DNA of 33,001 nucleotides from Clostridiales bacterium (GCA_012523075.1 JAAYJF010000025.1:1-33001), one strand, 5' to 3'; counted from the first letter of the stretch, positions 21,142 through 29,521 are shown. Translations and numbers: made by a program. Notes: generated by a model not told the origin, from the letters alone.

Positions 21142-23178
21142 TTATGCCTTAAACTCTTTTTCTACCAGACTCTCAATCAGGTGTTCGTCGGGTATGAATG
21201 GTATCGTGATATGGTCGGTACCTTTTCTTTGTTGATTGTACTCGATACAGGTCTTGATTGAATTTTCGTTCCTCGCCCAGGCTCGCCTTGCGACACCGCC
21301 CATTACATCCCAGGGCATGGCGCTTTTTATTATTTCGTCCACCCTTTCACTCCCGTCCAGCACCAGCCCGAAACCACCGTTTATCGCCTTGCCTATGCCC
21401 ACTCCGCCACCGTTGTGCAGCGCAATAAGGGACATGCCCCGGGCAGCGTTTCCAGCAAAGCACTGGGTCGCCATATCCGCCATTATGTTGCTGCCGTCCT
21501 TTATATTCGAAGTCTCCCGAAAAGGGGAGTCGGTACCGCCGGTATCGTGATGGTCCCTGCCCAGCATCACCGGTCCTATCTCACCGTTCCTTACCATCTC
21601 GTTAAACTTAAGTGCAATATTGGTCCTTCCCATTGCGTCCTGGTAAAGAATCCTTGCCTTTGTGCCCACTACAAGCCTGTTCTTCTGTGCATCCTTTATC
21701 CACACGTAATTGTCCCTGTCCTGGAACCGCCTGTCCGGGTCTATGCATTCCATGGCAGCCATATCAGTCTTCTTAAGGTCCTCTTCACTTCCGCTTAAGC
21801 ACACCCATCGGAAGGGACCGTAGCCGTAGTCGAAAAGCACCGGGCCCATTATGTCCTCTACGTAGGAGGGGAATATAAACCCGTCGTTGGGGTTTTGACC
21901 GTTTTTGCATATTTCGGTGACGCCCGCATCGTATATAGCCTTCATGAAGCTGTTGCCGTAATCAAAGAAGTATACGCCCCGTTCCACCAGGGTTTTTATA
22001 AGCCGGTAATGTTTCCGAAGGGATTGGTCTACCATTTCCTTAAACTTTGCCTTGTCAGAGGCCAGCAGCTTTGTCCTCTCATCAAAGATAAGTCCCTGGG
22101 GGCAGTAGCCCCCATCGTAGGCGGCGTGGCATGAAGTCTGGTCGGATAAAAGGTCTATGTGTATATTCTTCTCCACAGCGTACTCTAGCAAATCAATAAT
22201 ATTGCCATGGAAGGCTATCGCAATGGCCTCTTTTTCTGCCTGGTGTTCCCCGGCAAGGCGGAAGGCCTCCTCCGGGCTGTCCGTTACCTTGTCCACCCAG
22301 CCCTGATCGTATCTTGTCTTTATCCTAGAGGCATCCACCTCGGCAATAACCCCCACACCGCCTGCGATCCTCACCGCTTTGCCCTGGGCTCCGCTCATGC
22401 CTCCCAGTCCCGACGTGACATATAAACGGCCTGAAAGGTCACTGTCGGCTGGAATGCCCAACTTATCCCTGCCGGCGTTCAGTATAGTGGAATAGGTACC
22501 ATGCACTATCCCCTGGGGACCAATGTACATCCACCCACCGGCGGTCATCTGACCGTAATTTGCCACCCCCAGCGCCATTGCCCTGTTCCAGTTGTCCTGG
22601 TCGTCAAACATTCCCACCATCAGCGCGTTGGTGATTATCACCCTTGGTGCCTGCGGGGACGACTTGAAAAGCCCCAATGGATGTCCCGACAGAATTACCA
22701 GCGTCTGCTCCCGGGTCAATATCTCCAAGTACCTCTTTATCAGGTTGTACTGCATCCAGTTCTGGCATACCTGGCCGGTCTCGCCGTATGTAACCAGCTC
22801 ATAGGGGTACAGGGCCACATCAAAGTCCAGATTGTTGTCTATCATAACCTGGAAGGCCTTTCCTTCTATGCACCGGCCCTTGTACCCGTCTACGGGTCTG
22901 CCCTTTATCGCCCCTTTAGGCCTAAAGCGGTAACCGTATATCCTGCCTCTTGTTAGAAGTTCGTTCAAAAACTCCGATGCCAATCTTTCATGCCATTTCT
23001 CTGGAATGTACCGGAGGGCGTTTTTCAGCGCCAGCTTTGTCTCCTCCTTGTTCAGCGTAAAGTCCCTTTTGGGCGCCCTTCTTATACCCTTTTCAAACTC
23101 TGGCATTTCCGGCAGTTCATTAAAAATATCTTCAAGCTTTACCGTCATGGACCTGGCAATTTCACTATTGGCAGTCAT
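21142..23178 (-). CDS. hutU: Urocanate hydratase (long form)
   Basis: 678 residues against about 555 for the well-studied Bacillus and Pseudomonas enzymes. The extra length appears as an N-terminal extension and internal insertions, as I recall for clostridial homologues. The NAD+-binding core TSGLGGMSGAQGKAVRIAGG is clear, and GPFRWVCLSG holds a cysteine that I take as the conserved active-site residue. Ends with GMSLIALHNGGGVGIGKAINGGFG, also conserved. It hydrates urocanate to imidazolone propionate. ATG behind AAGGAGGTTATGGTAA. A TATAAT at 23223-23228 suggests a promoter in the 85-base gap after metQ. HutH and HutI are not in the window. Confidence 0.97.
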   Translation of the reverse strand: MTANSEIARSMTVKLEDIFNELPEMPEFEKGIRRAPKRDFTLNKEETKLALKNALRYIPEKWHERLASEFLNELLTRGRIYGYRFRPKGAIKGRPVDGYKGRCIEGKAFQVMIDNNLDFDVALYPYELVTYGETGQVCQNWMQYNLIKRYLEILTREQTLVILSGHPLGLFKSSPQAPRVIITNALMVGMFDDQDNWNRAMALGVANYGQMTAGGWMYIGPQGIVHGTYSTILNAGRDKLGIPADSDLSGRLYVTSGLGGMSGAQGKAVRIAGGVGVIAEVDASRIKTRYDQGWVDKVTDSPEEAFRLAGEHQAEKEAIAIAFHGNIIDLLEYAVEKNIHIDLLSDQTSCHAAYDGGYCPQGLIFDERTKLLASDKAKFKEMVDQSLRKHYRLIKTLVERGVYFFDYGNSFMKAIYDAGVTEICKNGQNPNDGFIFPSYVEDIMGPVLFDYGYGPFRWVCLSGSEEDLKKTDMAAMECIDPDRRFQDRDNYVWIKDAQKNRLVVGTKARILYQDAMGRTNIALKFNEMVRNGEIGPVMLGRDHHDTGGTDSPFRETSNIKDGSNIMADMATQCFAGNAARGMSLIALHNGGGVGIGKAINGGFGLVLDGSERVDEIIKSAMPWDVMGGVARRAWARNENSIKTCIEYNQQRKGTDHITIPFIPDEHLIESLVEKEFKA

Positions 23179-23222
23179 TTACCATAACCTCCTTAAGCCA
23201 AATATTTCTAGCTTTTAGTTCT

Positions 23223-23251
23223 ATTATATCCAAATTCGGAGGTTAAATAAA
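23223..23251 (-). promoter_or_regulatory. Candidate promoter of the hut operon
   Basis: Minus strand TATAAT (23223-23228) with a weak -35 TTTATT 17 nt upstream (23246-23251), about 45 nt before the hutU ATG. Confidence 0.5.
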
Positions 23252-23263
23252 CCATCTTTATCA

Positions 23264-24073
23264 TTATTCAAAGGCGGGCAGCACTGCGCCTTTGTACTCG
23301 TCCCTTATAAACTGCGCGACTTGGTCGGATGTAAGCACTTCGGCCAGTTTAATCAAAGCTTGTGTTTCCTCATCCTCTGAACGAATTGCCAGTACGTTAA
23401 CATAGGGAGAATCGCCGTCCTCTATAAACAATGCGTCCTTATCGGGTACAAGTCCCGCTTCCAATGCAAAGTTTGTATTTATAACCGCCAGGTCCGCGTC
23501 TTGAAGTACCCTCGGCAACATAGCCGCTTCCAGCTCAGTTATTTCAACGTCCTTATAGTTCTCCTGGATATCCTTTACCGTAGCGTCTATACCAACACCG
23601 GGTTCAAGTTTAATAATACCCGCCTTCTCCAAAAGCAGCAATGCCCGTCCTCCGTTGGTAACATCGTTGGGTATGGCCACCAAGGCTCCCGATTCCAGCT
23701 GTTCTATGTTTCCAATCTTCTGTGAATAAGCACCCATAGGCTCAATATGAACCTTTGCGTTGTAGGTAAGGTCTAGCCCGTGGTCCTTCGCAAACCCCTC
23801 CAGGTAAGGGATATGCTGGAAAAAATTCGCATCCAGTTCCCCATCCGCAAGGCTCAAATTGGGCTGCACATAATCAGTAAACTCCACTATTTGGAGAGTA
23901 ATACCCTTTTCTTCAAGTATCGGTTTTACGAATTCTAAAATTTCAACATGGGGTACCGGCGTAGCGCCCACTTTTAATGTTAGCCCTTCTCCCTCCGTTT
24001 CGGGCTTTGTACATCCAACCGATGTACCTATCAACACAATAATCGCCAGCGATAATACTACAATTTTTTTCAT
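23264..24073 (-). CDS. metQ: Methionine ABC transporter substrate-binding lipoprotein
   Basis: About 269 residues from the ATG at 24071-24073 (MKKIVVLSLAIIVLIG) behind GGGAGGAATTTTTC; the track's start adds 31 unlikely residues. A lipoprotein signal peptide ends in GTSVGC. NlpA-family features follow: KVGATPVPHVEILEFVKPIL, DYVQPNLSLADGELDANFFQHIPYL and AIPNDVTNGGRALLLLE. The mature protein is tethered to the outer face of the membrane and delivers methionine to MetI/MetN. It is separated from metI by 274 bases that hold a dispersed repeat, but control by the SAM-I riboswitch ahead of metN probably extends to it. Confidence 0.96.
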   Translation of the reverse strand: MKKIVVLSLAIIVLIGTSVGCTKPETEGEGLTLKVGATPVPHVEILEFVKPILEEKGITLQIVEFTDYVQPNLSLADGELDANFFQHIPYLEGFAKDHGLDLTYNAKVHIEPMGAYSQKIGNIEQLESGALVAIPNDVTNGGRALLLLEKAGIIKLEPGVGIDATVKDIQENYKDVEITELEAAMLPRVLQDADLAVINTNFALEAGLVPDKDALFIEDGDSPYVNVLAIRSEDEETQALIKLAEVLTSDQVAQFIRDEYKGAVLPAFE

Positions 24074-24185
24074 GAAAAATTCCTCCCAATTATTTTTGTT
24101 GTTTTCTTCATATATATAACACACTAATAGTATTGCTTTCCTATATTTATCATTCCAAAGTAGCAAAGTCCGAAGAACCCGACTA

Positions 24186-24292
24186 TGTCATTCTGAGGGC
24201 GAAGCCCTAAGAATCCGGCTTTGCCGTTCTGAACGCAGTGAAGAATCTTTTGGAGATAGACATAAGAATCCTTCGCTTCGCTCAGGATGACA
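24186..24292. repeat. Dispersed repeat, TGTCATYCTGA family (copy B) between metI and metQ
   Basis: Begins TGTCATTCTGAGGGCGAAG and ends with the inverted form CTTCGCTTCGCTCAGGATGACA; a middle unit GTTCTGAACGCAGTGAAGAATC gives three related modules. Related to copy A at 19337-19413. No coding sequence inside. It fills most of the gap within the metNIQ operon, so it is transcribed and could form a large hairpin. Confidence 0.8.
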
Positions 24293-24347
24293 CACTAGGA
24301 GATGTAAAGATTATTAAATGCGTTATATAGTATTATTTTTGCTATTT

Positions 24348-24977
24348 CTAATGGGTAACTTTTTTTGCAATATAGTCTCCTATGAGCTGTGTACCCTGGA
24401 CAAATACAATCAATATAACTACAATAATGGCTAACACCCTCATATCGAAACGCTGGTAGCCGTACCGAATGGCCAGGTCCCCCAGGCCGCCTCCCCCTAT
24501 GGCACCGGCCATCGCCGAATAGCCAATCAGGTTGACGGCGGTAAGAGTTATACCCGCAATAATGGCGGGCAGTGCCTCGGGAACCAGCACCTTGACAATT
24601 ATCTGCAAGGGTGATGCACCCATGGCCTGGGCAGCCTCAATCACTCCGCTGTCCACCTCCCGTACCGAGGTTTCCACCACCCTAGCCACAAAGGGTATAG
24701 CCGCCACCGAAAGCGGCACTATTGCAGCAGTAGCACCTATTGCACTTCCCGTTATAAACCGCGTAAAGGGTATTATGGCAAACATCAATATTACAAAGGG
24801 TATGGACCTGGTTGTGTTAACTATAAAGGCCAGCACCCTGTTAAGGGCTATATTTTCAGCGATGCCGCCCGTGTCGGTAATGACAAGGATTAAACCTAAG
24901 GGTATACCCCATAATGACGATATAACAACGGACAGGCCAACCATGTATACCGTTTGCCATAGGGCATCAACAAACAT
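24348..24977 (-). CDS. metI: Methionine ABC transporter permease
   Basis: 209 residues, normal for MetI, with five or so hydrophobic segments (VYMVGLSVVISSLWGIPLGLILV, VLAFIVNTTRSIPFVILMFAIIPF, AAIVPLSVAAIPFVARVV and others). The EAA loop that docks on the ATPase reads EAAQAMGASPLQIIVKVLVPEALP. ATG at 24977 behind GGAGGTGATAAAGG, overlapping the end of metN by 11 bases. It forms the membrane channel for methionine. Confidence 0.97.
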   Translation of the reverse strand: MFVDALWQTVYMVGLSVVISSLWGIPLGLILVITDTGGIAENIALNRVLAFIVNTTRSIPFVILMFAIIPFTRFITGSAIGATAAIVPLSVAAIPFVARVVETSVREVDSGVIEAAQAMGASPLQIIVKVLVPEALPAIIAGITLTAVNLIGYSAMAGAIGGGGLGDLAIRYGYQRFDMRVLAIIVVILIVFVQGTQLIGDYIAKKVTH

Positions 24978-25797
24978 CCTTTATCACCTCCTTTGCGCGG
25001 GACTGTACTTCACAGGTATCTCCAGGCTTTTTAAAACTGCCACCGGAAACCTCGGCAACTCTTATATTCTCCAGGAAACCCCTGGTGGTTTCGGTGCCCG
25101 GCCTTGAAAACAGCTCTTCCGTCCTGCCCTGTTCCACCACTTTGCCCCGCTCTATTACGGCAACGCTGTGGCAGGCCTGCTTTACCGCCTCTACCTGGTG
25201 GGTAACCATTACTATGGTAAGTCCGTACTCTTTGTTTATGGACTTTAATAGTCCTAGTATAGAGCGGGTAGTCCTGGGGTCTAGTGCAGAGGTAGCCTCA
25301 TCGCACAGCAGTATTTTGGGATTTGTGGCCAAGGCCCGGGCGATACCCACCCTCTGTTTCTGACCCCCCGACAGCTCCGAAGGGTAGGCCTTAGCCTTAT
25401 CCTCCAGCCCTACCAGGGCTAGGAGCTGCTCCACCCTTTCTTTTGTTTCATAGTCCGACACACCGGATATTTCCAATGGAAATGCTATGTTCCGGTAGGT
25501 CGTCCTGGAAGAAAGCAGGTTGAAGTGCTGGAATATCATTCCCATCTGTCTCCTAATAATCCTTAAATCCCGTCCTTTCAGTCCGGTAACCTCCGTTCCG
25601 TCAATTGTTATACTGCCCTGTGTGGGCCTTTCCAGCATATTTATACACCTTAGCAGCGTGCTCTTGCCTGCACCGCTGGGTCCTATAATGCCGAACACCT
25701 CACCCCTTTTCACATGAAGATTCACATTCTCAAGGGCAATAACCCTTCCCCCCCTCGCATCGGTAAAAACCTTCTGTAACTGCCTTATTCTTATCAT
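24967..25797 (-). CDS. metN: Methionine ABC transporter ATP-binding protein
   Basis: About 276 residues from the ATG at 25795-25797 (MIRIRQLQKVF) behind AGGGGGTAATTTC. The track's start 39 bases upstream would lie inside the riboswitch terminator. Motifs: Walker A GPSGAGKST, signature LSGGQKQRVGIARAL, Walker B ILLCDEATSALDP, switch His in MVTHQ. The usual C-terminal NIL/ACT-like domain of MetN is absent or very short (the protein ends ~35 residues after the core ABC domain), so feedback inhibition by bound methionine would be missing. First gene of the operon under SAM-I riboswitch control. Confidence 0.97.
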   Translation of the reverse strand: MIRIRQLQKVFTDARGGRVIALENVNLHVKRGEVFGIIGPSGAGKSTLLRCINMLERPTQGSITIDGTEVTGLKGRDLRIIRRQMGMIFQHFNLLSSRTTYRNIAFPLEISGVSDYETKERVEQLLALVGLEDKAKAYPSELSGGQKQRVGIARALATNPKILLCDEATSALDPRTTRSILGLLKSINKEYGLTIVMVTHQVEAVKQACHSVAVIERGKVVEQGRTEELFSRPGTETTRGFLENIRVAEVSGGSFKKPGDTCEVQSRAKEVIKDVC

Positions 25798-25813
25798 GAA
25801 ATTACCCCCTGTA

Positions 25814-25846
25814 ATAAAAATAACCCCTTCCGGCAAAAAAGGGGTT
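25814..25846 (-). terminator. Intrinsic terminator of the SAM-I riboswitch
   Basis: Minus strand AACCCCTT-N9-AAGGGGTT followed by ATTTTTATT, immediately after the riboswitch aptamer and 17 nt before the metN start. The expression platform turns metNIQ off when SAM is bound. Confidence 0.9.
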
Positions 25847-25972
25847 TATCATCCGCTTATCTGCCAGAACTCACCGTTCTGCTGGATTTGGCACCTTTCA
25901 GACTTCCATGTCTGGTGGTTGCCGAGGCTTCTTTGGGCCAGGTCCCTCAGCCTGCTCTCGATAGAAATTCTC
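25847..25972 (-). ncRNA. SAM-I (S-box) riboswitch upstream of metNIQ
   Basis: The minus-strand RNA shows S-box landmarks in order: CTATCGAGAG...GAGGGACCTGGCCC, AAGCCTCGGCAACC, a CCAGACATGGAAGTCTG-type P3 hairpin, AGGTGCCAAATCC, the CCAGCAGAAC/GTTCTGGCAGA P4 hairpin, and GATAAG closing P1. A terminator follows at once. It senses S-adenosylmethionine and attenuates the methionine transporter operon. Confidence 0.96.
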
Positions 25973-25991
25973 TATTTGGTTATTGGATAAT

Positions 25992-26020
25992 ATATTAACA
26001 CCCATTTCCGGAACTGTCAA
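25992..26020 (-). promoter_or_regulatory. Sigma-A promoter for the SAM-I riboswitch / metNIQ
   Basis: Minus strand TTGACA (26015-26020), 17-nt spacer, TAATAT (25992-25997). It begins only about 15 nt after the tRNA terminator, so metNIQ has its own transcript. Confidence 0.85.
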
Positions 26021-26035
26021 TAGTTTAACAGAAAT

Positions 26036-26063
26036 AAAAAACCAAGGGCCTAAAACCCTTGGT
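26036..26063 (-). terminator. Terminator after tRNA-Leu
   Basis: Minus strand ACCAAGGG-N7-CCCTTGGT followed by TTTTTATTT, 8 bases past the tRNA CCA end. Confidence 0.9.
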
Positions 26064-26070
26064 ATTTCTA

Positions 26071-26157
26071 TGGTGCCGTGGACTGGACTCGAACCAGCAC
26101 GGACGCGCGTCCACTACCCCCTCAAGATAGCGTGTCTGCCTATTCCACCACCACGGC
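26071..26157 (-). tRNA. tRNA-Leu (anticodon GAG)
   Basis: 87 nt on the minus strand. Acceptor stem GCCGTGG/CCACGGC with encoded ACCA end; D-arm around GGTGGAATAGGCAGACAC; anticodon stem-loop CTATC-TTGAGGG-GGTAG with anticodon GAG (complement at 26121-26123); long variable arm GGACGCGCGTCC of class II tRNAs; T-arm GCTGGTTCGAGTCCAGT. Leucine identity fits the long variable arm and the GAG anticodon, which reads CUC/CUU codons. It has its own promoter and terminator. Confidence 0.97.
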
Positions 26158-26187
26158 ACAAAAATATCAAATCAAGCTGCAAAGTAT

Positions 26188-26216
26188 ATTATATTAATAT
26201 CATACTGCTATGTCAA
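26188..26216 (-). promoter_or_regulatory. Consensus promoter of tRNA-Leu
   Basis: Minus strand TTGACA (26211-26216), exactly 17 nt, TATAAT (26188-26193): a full-consensus sigma-A promoter, starting 4 bases after the stop of the upstream lipoprotein gene. Confidence 0.92.
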
Positions 26217-26219
26217 TAC

Positions 26220-27842
26220 CTATTGCAATTCCTCCGGAATATACCATTTTTCTATATCCATAAACACATTATGCTCCCTCGGACCTATTTCGCCCCTTAC
26301 TCTGCTTTTAATGAGCAACGCCGCTTTTTTAAAATAAAGGCTGTTATATGGAAGTTCTTCAGCTATATACCGCTGCAGGTTTGCATTTGTTTCCTTCCTT
26401 GTTTCCTCTCTTGCCCAAAAGTCCTGCTGCAAGAGGCTGTCCATTTCCTCGTCACTGTAGGAGAAGAAATTACTGCCCCCTTCTATCTGGTTGGTATGGA
26501 AGGCAAAGGAGAAGTCCAGGTAATTGGCAAGGCTCCAGCCCAGGACAACCGCGTCAAATTCTTTTTTGTTTACCCTTTCAAGCAGTCCTTCCCAGGTAAG
26601 CTCCTCAAGAACCACCGATATGCCAAGGCCGACAAGGTCATCCCTTATCATCCGGGCAGCTTGGTACCTTTTGGGGTTATCGGAATTGGCCAGCAGCGTG
26701 AATTTTAAGTCATGCTTTACACCGTCAATTTCCTTTTCCAGCAGCCCGTCGTTATCCCTGTCCGCCCAGCCCGCCTCCCCGAGGATATCCCTTGCTGTTT
26801 CCGGGTCGTAAGCATAACTCTGTTCCCCCTCCGAATACAGCCACACATGGGGAGGTACCGGCGTGTCAACTATCACTGCATGCTTTAAATAGACCTTGTC
26901 CACTATCTCGTCCCTGTTTATTCCGTATTGGATGGCTTTTCGAAGGGACTTATCCTGGAATATGGGGTTTGTAAAATTAAGACCCAGAAAATCGAATTTG
27001 TTGGTGATATAGTCCTTTATATAGGCCTTCCCGTCCTCTCTGTACCTTTCCCAGTCGGGATTGGTGGCTATCGCAATATCAGCCTGGCCGTTTTTAAAGG
27101 ATGTAAGGGCCGTCTCCTCGTCCGCTACAAACTGTATCTCCACCTCGGTTATATAGGGCTCACCGCCCCACCAGTCCGGGTTTAACTCAAGCTCTAAGTA
27201 TTTATAGGGCTGGTATTCCTTAAGTTTATAAGGCCCCGTTCCCACCAACTGGAACTCCGCCTCACCTCCGGCGAGGTCCTGGGGGGAACTATACAGATGG
27301 CTGGGAAGCACCGGAAAGGTCATAATATCCAAGGCACCGTTAAACCATTGGTCAAAGACCACCCTGACCGAATAATCGTCCAGGGCTTCAAAATACGCCA
27401 CCCTGTCTATATTGGTTGTATACAAACCAGCCCCATCCTCTAGGGCCTTCAGGTATTCAAGCGTAAAAATAACGTCCCTTGCCGTCACCGGAGTTCCGTC
27501 ATGCCATTTTAGCCCTTCCCTCAGGTTGAAGGTACAGGAATTGCCCACGCCGGATATACTCCAATCCTTGGCAAGGCCAGGCCTTGGTTTTAGGTTCCTG
27601 TCGTAGTCAACCAACCCTTCAAACACGAGTTTAAGAAAATGGTATGCATCCCTTTCTATATTCACAAGCGGGTTCAAGGTCTTTGGTTCGGTCCCGGCAA
27701 AGACAACCTGTCCCCCCTTAACGGGGTTTTCCTCCATCTCCGGCTGTTCCTCCAGTTCTTCTATCGGTGCCTGACAGCCTGTTAATGCGGTTATCAGGAC
27801 TAAAACCAGAACTCCCGCCAGTATCCTTTTTGCCGGCAACAA
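26220..27842 (-). CDS. Oligopeptide/nickel-type ABC transporter substrate-binding lipoprotein (SBP_bac_5)
   Basis: 540 residues. A lipoprotein signal (ILAGVLVLVLITALTGC) is followed by the family-5 binding-protein fold: GTEPKTLNPLVNIERDAYHFLKLVFEGLVDYD, DWSISGVGNSCTFNLREGLKWHDGTPVTARDV and VGTGPYKLKEY. TTG start at 27840-27842 behind GGGGTGAGCTATA. It would bind a peptide, nickel chelate or similar ligand outside the membrane. No permease or ATPase of this class is nearby, so it is an orphan that must share a transporter encoded elsewhere, or act as a sensor. It follows the nicotinate phosphoribosyltransferase gene by 14 bases. Confidence 0.93.
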   Translation of the reverse strand: MLPAKRILAGVLVLVLITALTGCQAPIEELEEQPEMEENPVKGGQVVFAGTEPKTLNPLVNIERDAYHFLKLVFEGLVDYDRNLKPRPGLAKDWSISGVGNSCTFNLREGLKWHDGTPVTARDVIFTLEYLKALEDGAGLYTTNIDRVAYFEALDDYSVRVVFDQWFNGALDIMTFPVLPSHLYSSPQDLAGGEAEFQLVGTGPYKLKEYQPYKYLELELNPDWWGGEPYITEVEIQFVADEETALTSFKNGQADIAIATNPDWERYREDGKAYIKDYITNKFDFLGLNFTNPIFQDKSLRKAIQYGINRDEIVDKVYLKHAVIVDTPVPPHVWLYSEGEQSYAYDPETARDILGEAGWADRDNDGLLEKEIDGVKHDLKFTLLANSDNPKRYQAARMIRDDLVGLGISVVLEELTWEGLLERVNKKEFDAVVLGWSLANYLDFSFAFHTNQIEGGSNFFSYSDEEMDSLLQQDFWAREETRKETNANLQRYIAEELPYNSLYFKKAALLIKSRVRGEIGPREHNVFMDIEKWYIPEELQ

Positions 27843-27856
27843 TATAGCTCACCCCT

Positions 27857-28900
27857 TTACTTAACTCTCCTTAGCTTATCGTTATGAATAAGTCCTGGTA
27901 TCCTGCCCCTTTTCGCAATGGCCTTTCCTTCAACTTCCTTTATATCCATCGTCATATCTATTGGAGATGTGGATGATATATAGCTTCCCACGCCAAAGGC
28001 ATTCGCCCCCGCTTCGGACAAAAGCCTTATCCTTTCCGGGTCAAGCCCTCCCGATACGAATATTTTCACCCAGTTAAAGCCCTCCTGGTCCAACCTGGCC
28101 CGTATCTCCTTGATGAGCCCCGGTGTAACTCCGCCCCTTTCGCTAGGGGTGTCCAGTCTTATACCTCCAAGCCTTTGCTTGAGGCTTTTGGCTACCCTAA
28201 GGGTTTCCTCCGCCTCATCTTTAAAGGTATCCACCAGTATAATCCTGTTGTGGTGCTCCGGCGTTATTTCATCATAGGCCTCCGCAACCTTTAGGGTATC
28301 CCCCGCAATAATGAAGGCTGCGTGGGGGACTGTTCCGCTGGGCTCCTTGCCCATAAGCCTAGCACCCAGTATACAACTGGCATTGTCCGCTCCGCCTATG
28401 ATGGCAGCCCTTTCCATCACCGGTGCAACCGACGGGTGGACGTGCCGCGATCCGAAACATACAAAGGGCTTGTCCCCGCATGCCTGCCTGCACTCATAGG
28501 CGGCAGTGGCCCAACCACTGGCGCTGGCGAGGCAGCCGAGTACAACCGTCTCGAAAATTGCGAATTCGCTGTAGGGGCCTTCAATCCTAATAACCGTATC
28601 CAGCGGCTCGAAACTGTCTCCCTCTTCTATCGCCCAAAGTTTGATATCCTTATGGGCCAGTATGTTTACTGCCTCCTTTATCCCCGCCGCTATGCCCGGT
28701 TTCCTCGGAAATATCTCGGCGGTCACAGTCTTGTCCTGCAGCCCAAGATGCGTCAATATCTCCATAGTCCTTATGAAATACACATCAGTTGTCTTGCCGG
28801 ACAGTATTTCCTCATGGGTGGCCGAGTGCAGGGGCCTGTCCCCGTGAACCTCGAAATCCAACACGTCCTTAAGCGTTTTCAGCTCTCCCTTGCTTGACAT
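27857..28900 (-). CDS. Nicotinate phosphoribosyltransferase (short form)
   Basis: 347 residues of the NAPRTase/QPRTase fold. Features: EILTHLGLQDKTVTAEIFPRK, FETVVLGCLASASGWATAA, CFGSRHVHPSVAPVMERAAIIGG with the conserved histidines, and FVSGGLDPERIRLLSEAGANAFGVGS. It joins nicotinate to phosphoribosyl pyrophosphate to give nicotinate mononucleotide in NAD salvage. It is shorter than the E. coli PncB type (~400) and close to archaeal and clostridial enzymes. ATG behind GGAAGGAAGGTAGTCT. Its neighbours (a transglycosylase and a binding lipoprotein) do not bear on its role. Confidence 0.93.
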   Translation of the reverse strand: MSSKGELKTLKDVLDFEVHGDRPLHSATHEEILSGKTTDVYFIRTMEILTHLGLQDKTVTAEIFPRKPGIAAGIKEAVNILAHKDIKLWAIEEGDSFEPLDTVIRIEGPYSEFAIFETVVLGCLASASGWATAAYECRQACGDKPFVCFGSRHVHPSVAPVMERAAIIGGADNASCILGARLMGKEPSGTVPHAAFIIAGDTLKVAEAYDEITPEHHNRIILVDTFKDEAEETLRVAKSLKQRLGGIRLDTPSERGGVTPGLIKEIRARLDQEGFNWVKIFVSGGLDPERIRLLSEAGANAFGVGSYISSTSPIDMTMDIKEVEGKAIAKRGRIPGLIHNDKLRRVK

Positions 28901-28945
28901 AGACTACCTTCCTTCCCTAAAGTGTTTGTGGTGCACTGTAATTTT

Positions 28946-29521
28946 CTATTTGTACAGGTAGCTGTATACCCTGTAATTATATATGACTTTTTCAACATAG
29001 TTCCGGGTTTCCCCAAAAGGTATGTGGTCTAAACTTTTCCCGTCGCTGCTGTACCTTTTGTCGGTGAGCCAGCGGGTTACGTTACCGCTACCACCGTTAT
29101 ACGCTGCCACCATGTTCTCAAGGTTGCCCCCAAATTCCTTTTCCAGCATATGTACATACCAGCATCCTATCATTATATTAATTTCCGGCTCGTACAGTCT
29201 TTCCGGGTTGTAGTTCTCTATCCCCAGCATCTCCGCTGCCCACACGCCCGTTATTGGTGATATCTGCATAAGCCCCCGGGCATCCTTGCGGGACGTTGCT
29301 TTATGGTAGAATTTGCTCTCTGACTTTATAATAGCGGCTATAAGGTACGGGTCCACATCGTACTCGCGGGAGTACCTAAAAATTAAATCCTTGTGGTATA
29401 TGGGAAACACTATTTTCGACAACCATGTGGCGCTATTTATCAGAACGACTATAAGAACAGCCGTAACAAACAGTGTGATTAAAATCCTGCGTTTTCGGGA
29501 TACCGAGTCCAAGTATAACAC
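28946..29521 (-). CDS. Membrane-anchored lytic transglycosylase (SLT family)
   Basis: About 190 residues. One N-terminal membrane segment (ILITLFVTAVLIVVLINSATWL) is followed by a compact SLT/goose-lysozyme-like domain: catalytic Glu in IKSESKFYHKA, then ARGLMQISPITGVWAAEML, INIMIGCWYVHMLEKEFGG and VAAYNGGSGNVTRWL. It cuts peptidoglycan with formation of 1,6-anhydromuramic ends outside the membrane. The track's start is a GTG at 29521; a TTG at 29510-29512 with GGGAG 8 nt upstream is an equal candidate (MDSVSRKRR). A TATAAT in the preceding 56-base gap may be its promoter. Homologues next to coaE are familiar in Clostridia. Confidence 0.95.
   Translation of the reverse strand: MLYLDSVSRKRRILITLFVTAVLIVVLINSATWLSKIVFPIYHKDLIFRYSREYDVDPYLIAAIIKSESKFYHKATSRKDARGLMQISPITGVWAAEMLGIENYNPERLYEPEINIMIGCWYVHMLEKEFGGNLENMVAAYNGGSGNVTRWLTDKRYSSDGKSLDHIPFGETRNYVEKVIYNYRVYSYLYK

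Noticed and set aside
25798-25836. Longer metN start
   Set aside because: It lies within the riboswitch terminator; AGGGGGT precedes the ATG at 25797.
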